64,000 nucleotides of DNA from Planctomycetota bacterium. Its GTDB lineage: Bacteria > Planctomycetota > Phycisphaerae > Phycisphaerales > Phycisphaeraceae. Numbering within the stretch: the first letter of the stretch is position 1; each line of letters begins with the position of its first letter. The position numbers and the translations under genes were made by a program. Where the stretch lies: the NCBI GenBank assembly GCA_016350165.1, contig CP066225.1:4712001-4776000 (forward strand), read 5' to 3'. A model generated the notes under the pieces. It did not search any database, had not been told where the DNA came from, and saw only the letters and a list, made by a program, of their open reading frames with translations. Shown one piece after another: positions 16,738 through 23,735 of this stretch.

Positions 16738-17625
16738 ATGAGTGAACTGAGTAAACTATATAGATCGTTAGATAACTGCGTGCTTGCGCATGGTTCACAA
16801 ACTTTAGAGATACAGTTTTGGGAGGTAGGTAATCTAAGATATTTTGGGAGAGAGTTGGGGACGTTTTTTGAATCACATTCAAGAAGTTATGGTACGCTTG
16901 AAACTAATTGTGATGGACGATACGTTCTGTATGAAGCTGTCGACCTGAGTTATGATCGGGGTGATGAATATATTGCAGATGATCTGACGGAGTTTGCTCG
17001 TGATGCAGGGCGATGTTTGCCAAAAAAACGTATTAAATGGCTTGGTATAGATGAGGATTGCAGTCCTTCACTCTGTTGGTGGGCATGGGTATTAGAACAA
17101 GTAAAGAATCAAACGCTTCCGCGTCTTGTGCAGACGATCAATCATAATGCTGGAACTTATAGCGTGCGAAATACGTGCAAATATACTGTTTTAAAGCAGC
17201 CTTTTTTAGCTTCGAAATTGGCAATTGAGAGCATTGGGTTTGATACATTGATCTGTGAACATGCAGAGGAACAAAGATGCAAGAATATTAGTCAGGGAAT
17301 GAAGTATTCGAATCCTCAGGAACGTAAGCAGGCTGCGTGGGATTTATTGAGTGCGGATCCTACTTTAACTGTTAGGCAGTTAGCAGACCTATTGGGCTGC
17401 TCTATGGGTACAGTAGCTAAACTACCAGCATGGAAAGCAAAAATGGAGCGCGAAAAGGAATATCGAAAGAAGCCTAGACTAGTACAGGGAGGCGATATGT
17501 TGGGTATGCAGGGGCAGTCAACGGGTAGTCAGCTCGAAAAACTGATTCAATCCCAAAAAATGGATTATGAAGCAAGCCCATTAGATGATCTGGGTAAGAG
17601 TCCTAGAGCGTATCCAAATGATTGA
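16738..17625 (+). CDS. Element A protein with C-terminal HTH, function unknown
   Basis: I do not recognise the family of this 295-aa protein. The N-terminal ~170 residues contain no motif I can name. About residues 195-245 contain a helix-turn-helix (NPQERKQAAWDLLSADP, then TVRQLADLLGCSMGTVAKLP) and a basic stretch (KMEREKEYRKKPR), so DNA binding is likely. It diverges from the retron ncRNA across 86 nt and is followed by a clear terminator. A replication initiator or regulator of the element is possible, and the divergent layout also allows control of the retron. Confidence 0.65.
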   Translation: MSELSKLYRSLDNCVLAHGSQTLEIQFWEVGNLRYFGRELGTFFESHSRSYGTLETNCDGRYVLYEAVDLSYDRGDEYIADDLTEFARDAGRCLPKKRIKWLGIDEDCSPSLCWWAWVLEQVKNQTLPRLVQTINHNAGTYSVRNTCKYTVLKQPFLASKLAIESIGFDTLICEHAEEQRCKNISQGMKYSNPQERKQAAWDLLSADPTLTVRQLADLLGCSMGTVAKLPAWKAKMEREKEYRKKPRLVQGGDMLGMQGQSTGSQLEKLIQSQKMDYEASPLDDLGKSPRAYPND

Positions 17626-17644
17626 ACAAGTCGAGCGTTCAGGC

Positions 17645-17722
17645 TGAACAAGTATCTGTTCAACTAATTAAAAACCATGATAGCAGCCCGTAAGGGCTGT
17701 TTTTTATATGTTCAACTGAACA
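17645..17722. promoter_or_regulatory. TGAACA/TGTTCA operator-like repeats
   Basis: Two symmetric sites flank a terminator in the gap before the excisionase-like gene: TGAACA-6 nt-TGTTCA at 17645-17662, and TGTTCA-AC-TGAACA at 17709-17722. They would suit a dimeric repressor controlling the rightward genes of element A. Confidence 0.45.
17684..17706 (+). terminator. Intrinsic terminator after the HTH protein
   Basis: A perfect stem CAGCCC/GGGCTG with loop GTAA is followed by a run of T. Confidence 0.85.
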
Positions 17723-17777
17723 GTCGCCTATTGGTGTGAGGAAATGATTCCTTGCCTAACCAAGTAGGTGACTGTTT

Positions 17778-18074
17778 ATGAATCAGGGAAGTTTGACGAA
17801 ATGTAACGGCCAAAGTGGAGGTGGGGAGAGAAGGGGAGTTGGGAAGATATTGCTTAGTGATGGGCTAGCTGCTGAGTATTTGGATTCAAGTCGATCCCAT
17901 TTTCGGAACTTGTGCCGATTGGGACAGTGTCCTGAGCCAATAAAGCTAGGGCGTTCATCGAAGTGGAGACGTGATGAGCTTGCTGATTGGGTAGAGGCTG
18001 GATGTCCACCAGTTCACAAATGGGATTGGGCGAAATATACGGCTCGCAAAACGAAAAAGGGGGTGAGGAAATGA
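17778..18074 (+). CDS. Excisionase-like (AlpA/MerR-type) HTH protein
   Basis: This 98-aa DNA-binding protein has a winged-helix core typical of AlpA/Xis recombination directionality factors: LLSDGLAAEYLDSSRSHFRN, LGQCPEPIKLGRSSKWRRDE, LADWVEAGCP. It probably bends DNA at the att sites and favours excision, or acts as a regulator. Its TGA overlaps the ATG of the primase-helicase (ATGA), indicating one transcription unit. A polar and Gly-rich 20-residue N-terminus precedes the fold. Confidence 0.8.
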   Translation: MNQGSLTKCNGQSGGGERRGVGKILLSDGLAAEYLDSSRSHFRNLCRLGQCPEPIKLGRSSKWRRDELADWVEAGCPPVHKWDWAKYTARKTKKGVRK

Positions 18075-20497
18075 GCGATACGCAGCGATCTATTAAAACT
18101 GTGTTGGGTCGGCTAGATGGCGTGAAGCAAGTAGGTAAGGGCTGGGTGGCGTGTTGTCCCGCACATGATGATGTAAAGCCAAGCCTCAGTATCAATCAAG
18201 GGGATGATGGGCGTATGTTGCTCTACTGTCATGCAGGATGTACAGCAGGGGATATTTGTGATTCGATTGGTTTGGAATTAAGTGATTTATTTGACAATGA
18301 AAATATAAATAATTCTGTGAAAATAAAACCAGTCGAAAATAAACCCAAAGTATGGGATTCGCCAGAACAATTTATTTCTGTATTCAAAAATACATTAAAT
18401 TCGAATTCAATAAATCAGTGGAAATATGAAAATAAATTCGGAAATGAAATATTAAGAATAATTCGATTTAATATTCAGGGTGGCAAAACATTTAGGCCAA
18501 TATTTCCTATTTATAAATTAAATAATAAAGAAAATAATAACAATTTTAATATTTCGAATTTAATTCAAAAACATGGTAATACTGAAGGGAATAATAGGCT
18601 AGATGTTAATTTAATTAATTCAGAAAATAATATTCAGGAAATTAAATGCGAAATAATTGGTTGGCAAATAGGTGATCCTCAAGGATTATTGCCGCTTTAT
18701 AAATTACCGGAAATTAAACATAAAAATCGAATTTATTTATTCGAGGGCGAGAAGGCAGCAGATGCCGCAAGAGAAATAGGATTAAGTGCAACAACATCAG
18801 CACATGGGGCGAAATCAGCCAACAAAACAGATTGGGAGCCATTATCGGATAAAGAAATAATTATTTTTCCAGATAATGATGATGCTGGTAGAAAATACGC
18901 ACATGATGTCATGGAATTACTGGGTGAATTAAAAGATATTCCAAAAATTAAAATCGTAGAAATTCCAGACATGCCAGAGAAATCGGATATTTACGATTTT
19001 ATTGAGCTGTGCCGAGTTGGTGAGGTTAGTGATGAGAATATTAAGCAGGCAATTGAAAATCTTGCGTCCGAAGCAAAATGGTGTGAAATTGAAGCCAAGC
19101 AAGATACATCGGGTGACGGTATTGCATTTAAGCCTATGCCATTGGATGTGTTGCCCAGTGTTTTGGGTGATTTTATTCAATGTGCAAGCGATGCGATTGG
19201 CTGCGATCCCGCTTATATAGGTGTGCCGATGCTTAGTTCGTTAGCGTCGAGTATTGGTACAAAGATGCGGCTGGAATTGAAACAGGGCTGGACGGAGCCG
19301 GCAATTCTATGGTCGGCAGTGGTTGGGCATTCTGGTACGCAGAAATCGCCAGCACTTGAGCTAGCTGTATTGCCCGTGCGTAGGCGTGAGCAAGAAGCGA
19401 TGCAAGTGTACCTTGCGGAATGCGATAGTTACGAGCAGGCGAAGTTGTGCTATGAGCGTGATCTTGCAGTATGGAAGCGAAGCAAAGATGGAGGCGATCC
19501 ACCAGCTAAGCCGGAAGAGCCAATCGCGGAGCGTTTTATTTGTGGCGATGTCACAGTTGAATCATTAGCCCCCTTACTTCAAAACAACCCGCAAGGGATG
19601 CTTGTGATGCGAGATGAGCTATCTGGTTGGATTGGTTCGTTTGATCGTTACTCATCGGGCAAAGGGGCGGATGCTTCACAGTGGCTCGAAATGTATGGCG
19701 GTCGCTCGTTTACGATTGACCGTAAGACAGGCACGCCGAAAACGATCTTTGTGAAACATGCCGCCGCATCAGTAACTGGCGGGATACAGCCGGAAACATT
19801 GCGTGATTCATTGGGTGAGTCGTTGATTCATAACGGTATGGTTGCTCGTTTATTCTTTACGATGCCGCCTACAAGGGAGCGTGCGTGGTCGGATCGTTGC
19901 GTGACGGATGAAATGAAAGCGAACGTGCAGTGTTTGTTTAATTTGCTCTATAACTTACCGCATGAAGTCGGCATAGATGGTGAATTGCAGGCGGGTATTG
20001 TACGCATGACGGATGAAGCGAAGTGTGCATGGGGTGAGTTCTTTAATGAGCATCAAAAGGAACGGCGAGGTTTGCCTTCGGCGTTAGCGGCTGCATGGTC
20101 AAAACTAGAAGGTGGTACAGCACGGCTAGCGCTGGTGATTCACTTAGCACGCTGGGCGGCAGGTGAGATTACAGCGGATGCGATGTATGAATTAGATGAA
20201 CGGAGCATGAATGCTGCGATCAAACTATCACGCTGGTTTATGAATGAAGCGAAGCGTGTTTATGCTCTGCTAACAACTAAGAAAATGAGCAGTAAACAGC
20301 AAAGCCGTATCGAGCTAGTGCGTAGTAAGGGCGGAAAGGTCACTGTAAGAGAGTGGCAGCGGTCAAGATCAATCAAAACATCAGCAGCGGCAAGGGCTGA
20401 GCTTGATGAAATGGTGAGTGCTGGTGATGGCCAGTGGGTTGATGTCAATTCAGGATCGAAAGGCGGCGCTAGAACACGTAAATTCGTGCTTAATTAG
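18071..20497 (+). CDS. Element primase-helicase: CHC2 zinc finger, TOPRIM and DUF3987
   Basis: This ~808-aa replication protein starts at the ATG at 18071 because it overlaps the previous stop and has GTGAGGAA upstream; the frame is open further up to 17987 without support. An N-terminal CHC2-type zinc ribbon (CCPAHDDVKPSLS ... LLYCHAGC, about 27-58), a TOPRIM domain (LFEGEKAADAA, E225; FPDNDDAGRKYA, D268) and a DUF3987 helicase-like region (about 355-700, with GHSGTQKSPALELAV as a degenerate P-loop) are visible. Such proteins prime and unwind the origins of satellites and plasmids. The stretch 18,290-18,760, between zinc finger and TOPRIM, is much richer in A/T and Asn codons than the rest. 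A repeat cluster follows the stop. Confidence 0.85.
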   Translation: MSDTQRSIKTVLGRLDGVKQVGKGWVACCPAHDDVKPSLSINQGDDGRMLLYCHAGCTAGDICDSIGLELSDLFDNENINNSVKIKPVENKPKVWDSPEQFISVFKNTLNSNSINQWKYENKFGNEILRIIRFNIQGGKTFRPIFPIYKLNNKENNNNFNISNLIQKHGNTEGNNRLDVNLINSENNIQEIKCEIIGWQIGDPQGLLPLYKLPEIKHKNRIYLFEGEKAADAAREIGLSATTSAHGAKSANKTDWEPLSDKEIIIFPDNDDAGRKYAHDVMELLGELKDIPKIKIVEIPDMPEKSDIYDFIELCRVGEVSDENIKQAIENLASEAKWCEIEAKQDTSGDGIAFKPMPLDVLPSVLGDFIQCASDAIGCDPAYIGVPMLSSLASSIGTKMRLELKQGWTEPAILWSAVVGHSGTQKSPALELAVLPVRRREQEAMQVYLAECDSYEQAKLCYERDLAVWKRSKDGGDPPAKPEEPIAERFICGDVTVESLAPLLQNNPQGMLVMRDELSGWIGSFDRYSSGKGADASQWLEMYGGRSFTIDRKTGTPKTIFVKHAAASVTGGIQPETLRDSLGESLIHNGMVARLFFTMPPTRERAWSDRCVTDEMKANVQCLFNLLYNLPHEVGIDGELQAGIVRMTDEAKCAWGEFFNEHQKERRGLPSALAAAWSKLEGGTARLALVIHLARWAAGEITADAMYELDERSMNAAIKLSRWFMNEAKRVYALLTTKKMSSKQQSRIELVRSKGGKVTVREWQRSRSIKTSAAARAELDEMVSAGDGQWVDVNSGSKGGARTRKFVLN

Positions 20498-20499
20498 GT

Positions 20500-20559
20500 C
20501 TGACATACTGACACCTGACACAATTAGTCAGAGCAAGTGTCAGTTTCTGTCAGTGTCAG
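20500..20559. repeat. CTGACA / TGTCAG iteron-like cluster, candidate replication origin of element A
   Basis: Three direct CTGACA copies (20500, 20508, 20515) are followed by three inverted TGTCAG copies (20538, 20548, 20554) within 60 nt right after the primase-helicase gene. Satellites and plasmids often place initiator-binding iterons beside the primase gene. An operator for the following small gene is the alternative. Confidence 0.5.
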
Positions 20560-20633
20560 TGAAGAATTACATTTAAAACAGTATCGATGAACTGATATCA
20601 TGGTTTATTGATAAGTAATATGAAAGGAAGAAT

Positions 20634-20873
20634 ATGAATTGTAAGCAGCTAGGAATGAAACTTGCAGAGTTAGGTATACGCGCGGATGCATATTCATTGG
20701 GTAGTGAGAGTAATGAATCGCTCTGTATTGTGCGTAGCTACGATGAAGATATGTGGGAGGTATTTTACTCTGAAAGAGGAAATAAAAGCCTGTTAAAAGT
20801 TTTTTCTAAAGAAAGCGATGCGTGTCAACACCTCTTAAATATGGCTTTGGCATGTAAAAGCATGAGACTTTAG
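20634..20873 (+). CDS. Small hypothetical protein of element A
   Basis: This is a 79-aa protein of no recognised family, with a small alpha/beta pattern (GIRADAYSLGSESNESLCIV, then MWEVFYSERGNKSLLKVF) and GAAAGGAAG just before the ATG. It lies between the iteron cluster and the integrase. Its fold pattern recalls small immunity-type proteins but I cannot assign it. Confidence 0.55.
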   Translation: MNCKQLGMKLAELGIRADAYSLGSESNESLCIVRSYDEDMWEVFYSERGNKSLLKVFSKESDACQHLLNMALACKSMRL

Positions 20874-20912
20874 TTGTACTATTGTTTCATTTTTGGGTGA
20901 AAGGATTCAGCG

Positions 20913-22469
20913 ATGAGAGTATTTATTCCGGAGTATCGGGATCGTAAAACGGGTGAGCAGAAGCCAAGCTCAAAATATCACATCAGCTTCAAAGATCATC
21001 ATGGAGTGATGCGGCGGGTGGTGGCATATCCGACTTCAGTTGGTGCAGCACGTTCACAAGCACTAGGTGCAAAGATTGAATCGCTAGTAAGCAGTCGTGG
21101 AACAAATGAAGCTTTGACGCTAGATATGCAGCGGTGGATTGAAACGATGCATCCCGACTTACTCAAGAAGTTAGCAGGTTGGGATATCGTTGATAGCCGT
21201 AAGATGGCAGCATTGAAGCCAGCGGAAGAGCATGTTGACGATTGGCAGATTGGGCTTGAAGCCAAGGGCAATACAAAGCATCGCGTAGATGTAGCAGTTT
21301 CACGGGCTAGGCTAATACTTGAAGAAATGTGCATCGATTACTTGACGGATATTCAGGCAAGTGATGTGCAGCGGTTCATGAACGATCAGCGTAAAGCAGG
21401 TAAAGCACCTCGTACAATCAACGGCTACCTGCAAGCGTTCAAGCAGTTCTGCAAGTGGGCAGTGCAGGAAGGGCGGCTATCACAGTCACCTGTCGAGCAT
21501 GTACAAGCATTGTATCTTAATGGCGATATACGCAGGAAACGCAGTGTTTTTAGCATTGATGAGCTTAATCAACTTATCGAGCATACCGCGCAATCTGAGG
21601 ATCGTTACAAGATTAGAGGTTTTGAGCGTGCGATGCTTTATCGTTTCGCAGTTGAGACGGGCTATCGTGCGAATGAAATTCGAGCGTTAAAAGTTCGCGA
21701 CTTTGAATTGTGCGAAGATATGCCTGTTGTGAAGCTAGCAGGTAAGCACACAAAGAACGGTGATGATGCTCTGTTACCTTTGCGTGCTGATACAGCTGAG
21801 TGCTTAGCTGAGCTATTTGAGGGCAAGTCACCCAGTGAAGCAGCCTTCAATCTCCCAAGTAAGTACAACATGGCCAAGATGCTTCGAGCTGATGCGGAAG
21901 CAGCAGGGCTTGAGACGGAAGGCGAGGATGGCAGCCGTGTAGACTTCCATTCACTGCGTCACCAGTCAGCCACGTTGCACAGTATGTCGGGAACGAATCT
22001 CAAGGTAGCTCAAAAGCTCATGCGACACAGCGATCCGAAGCTAACGATGGGCGTGTATACGCACACCAATCAGCAGGCGATGCGTGAAGCAGTCGAGAGT
22101 TTGCCAATCATGGAGATGGCAGGTTCGAGAGTGTATGCAGGTGAAGAAAATTGCGGGAACGGGTTGGGTGATGATTCATCCGATCCTGCTTTCATCTTCG
22201 ATCCAGAGGAAAATGCTTGCGCCGTGCTTGCGCGAGAGCATGGAAAAACACGGACAAACACGGACAAAGTCCTAACAAACGAAAATGTAAATATTGACTG
22301 TGAGATTGACGCTAAAGATATGGATTATAAGGAGTTAGCGTCTGAAATAGTAGGTAAGATTAAAAGCCACCCATCGGATTCGAACCGACGACCTATGCTT
22401 TACGAAAGCAATTTTTCATCTTTCCACAATCTGCGAATATGGCCTAAAAATGGCTTTTGGCGTCGCTAA
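20913..22469 (+). CDS. Tyrosine integrase of element A, with tRNA-derived C-terminal tail
   Basis: This 518-aa site-specific recombinase has a SAM-like core-binding domain (about 105-190) and a catalytic domain with R252 (GYRANEIRAL), H346-x-x-R349 (HSLRHQS), H372 and nucleophile Y382 (MGVYTHTN). It would integrate element A at tRNA-Thr(CGT). Residues about 484-499 (SHPSDSNRRPMLYES) are the translation of att copy 2, and the last ~19 residues are read from element B DNA. The original tail was therefore probably replaced when element B integrated. The catalytic domain ends well before this point, so activity need not be affected. Confidence 0.9.
   Translation: MRVFIPEYRDRKTGEQKPSSKYHISFKDHHGVMRRVVAYPTSVGAARSQALGAKIESLVSSRGTNEALTLDMQRWIETMHPDLLKKLAGWDIVDSRKMAALKPAEEHVDDWQIGLEAKGNTKHRVDVAVSRARLILEEMCIDYLTDIQASDVQRFMNDQRKAGKAPRTINGYLQAFKQFCKWAVQEGRLSQSPVEHVQALYLNGDIRRKRSVFSIDELNQLIEHTAQSEDRYKIRGFERAMLYRFAVETGYRANEIRALKVRDFELCEDMPVVKLAGKHTKNGDDALLPLRADTAECLAELFEGKSPSEAAFNLPSKYNMAKMLRADAEAAGLETEGEDGSRVDFHSLRHQSATLHSMSGTNLKVAQKLMRHSDPKLTMGVYTHTNQQAMREAVESLPIMEMAGSRVYAGEENCGNGLGDDSSDPAFIFDPEENACAVLAREHGKTRTNTDKVLTNENVNIDCEIDAKDMDYKELASEIVGKIKSHPSDSNRRPMLYESNFSSFHNLRIWPKNGFWRR
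22362..22410. repeat. att copy 2: junction of elements A and B
   Basis: This copy matches tRNA-Thr(CGT) from its 3' end into the 5' arm of the anticodon stem (identity through TACGAAAGCA), 4 nt further than copy 1. It lies inside the 3' end of the element A integrase gene. It serves as right end of A and left end of B. Confidence 0.9.
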
Positions 22470-22499
22470 ATCCTTTGTTTTAGAGGTATTAGGGGCTTG

Positions 22500-22578
22500 A
22501 TACCGCATCAACACCGCATCAATACCGCATTGACAAATTGCCCCACTTTATGCCCCAACTGCCCCAATTTTAGCCCCA
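22500..22578. repeat. Tandem 11-bp repeats and TGCCCCA repeats next to att copy 2
   Basis: Three head-to-tail 11-bp units of consensus AYACCGCATCA occupy 22500-22532. Copies of (T/A)GCCCCA follow at 22539, 22551, 22560 and 22572. TTGCCCC is repeated at the other end of element B (35711 and 35722) and TGGGGCA inverted at 33574 and 33586. Helical-turn spacing next to both att copies fits integrase arm-type or excisionase binding sites. Confidence 0.5.
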
Positions 22579-22689
22579 CTTTTTAGGTTGCAGTTTTCGG
22601 CACGCGAGTTACCATCTCGATCGCTGTTGGATTTATTACTTAACGCGACAAACGGCAGACAATTACCCATTCGCCAACAGTAAATTTGC

Positions 22690-23155
22690 TTGCCCATATG
22701 AACGATGATTTAAAGCCCTGTATCCCGTATATGGGGGCGGGCGAAAGCCAAGCCCGATTGAACTGTAACGTTGCAGCAAGCAGAACGTAACAATGTAATA
22801 CCTAAGCCCATGCTGAGGCATGGCGAAAAAGCGTGGATATCCGGTCGCGAAAAGAAATAGCTGGATAGCCCTTGGTACTTGGGCACTCGATCACTTATAC
22901 AACTGCAACGTTTAAGTGATTCGTGGAGTTAGTGTGTTTTGGTGACGACGCACTGGCACACTAACGTTGAAGCGACTGGCAGGGGTTAATCATTCTACGA
23001 TGCCAGCACCCAATTATGTAGAACGGATGAACGCGATAGCCGAAAGCTATACGAGAAACATCTGACCGGCTCCACTAGGGGTCGGTCTGCCCGCTTTGCC
23101 TCTTGCTTCCGAGAAACAGGGAATGATCGGCGTGTAAGGTATACTTGTTTTTTTT
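22690..23155 (+). ncRNA. Candidate large structured RNA of unknown family
   Basis: A gene-free stretch contains many successive hairpins. They include CCCATAT/ATATGGG (22692 with 22728), GGC-GAAA-GCC inside GGGC/GCCC (GNRA tetraloop, near 22740), CCATGC/GCATGG, ATCACTTA/TAAGTGAT, a perfect GTTAGTGTG/CACACTAAC (22928 with 22957), CTGGCA/TGCCAG, ATAGC/GCTAT, and a 10-bp GACCGGCTCC/GGGGTCGGTC stem whose G-U pairs only work as + strand RNA. A run of eight T at about 23147-23154 could end it. Two variants of the element B palindrome lie inside it. I could not match it to tmRNA, RNase P, or group I or II introns by eye. Confidence 0.5.
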
Positions 23156-23735
23156 AAACCCCCGAGCAATATTTCGCTAGTATCTAAATGGCTGCAACGT
23201 TGCAGGGATTTATTGGTAATAGTCATGTACTCCTTACTCTGTTGATATAAAAATCTTTAATCCATGGCTCCTTTCTGTGCTAAATGATTGATGTTGGTGG
23301 AATTTTAGGTTCTGTTTGACTGCTCGCCTACTTTGGATTTTGGTTGCAATTTCGGCTTTCGTCATACCAGTCTAGCGGCATAAACACGACGATCGCAAAA
23401 TAGATCTAAGCGGTTTTAAGGCGATTTCGGAAACATAAAACACAACCTAATATTACTGGCCTGAAAGTATCAGGTATATAGCGTATCGATTGACTGATGT
23501 GTAAATGATTCAGCTATATCAACTGATTTCATGTGCTCATTCTTGAATATGCAGTTAGGATTTAATTGGAGTTTTTGCATGGATATGCTGTCTTGAATTC
23601 TGATGATGGTCATGTACTTACGCCATCTGTCTCCTAAGTCAATGTGCCTTATCATTGACTTTGCCCCGCAATATAGTTCAAATGTTTCTTACACTATTGC
23701 ATTTGCTAAAACGTTTCATGACGAGGGGCAATATT
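23156..23735. other. Gene-free leader region before the SNF2 helicase
   Basis: No supported gene is present. One exact CTGCAACGTTGCAG is at 23192-23205. The helicase frame is open back to 23655 but without start support. The promoter of the three-gene cassette should lie here; I see no clear -35/-10 pair. Confidence 0.4.

Larger units (their letters stand above)
13231..22410. mobile_element. Element A: satellite-like integrative element carrying a retron-TIR operon
   Basis: The element is bounded by att copies 1 and 2. It encodes rightward a DNA-binding protein, an excisionase-like HTH, a CHC2/TOPRIM/DUF3987 primase-helicase, a small protein and a tyrosine integrase, and leftward the retron operon. 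There are no capsid, terminase or conjugation genes. The layout fits a phage satellite or other small integrative element that replicates with its own primase and carries defence cargo. The integrase is at the right end, overlapping att copy 2. Confidence 0.85.

Noticed and set aside
22690-23155. Group I or group II intron, tmRNA or RNase P RNA
   Set aside because: No conserved P7/domain V sequence, no intron-encoded protein, and no tag peptide or RNase P core motifs were found by eye. Left as an unassigned structured RNA.
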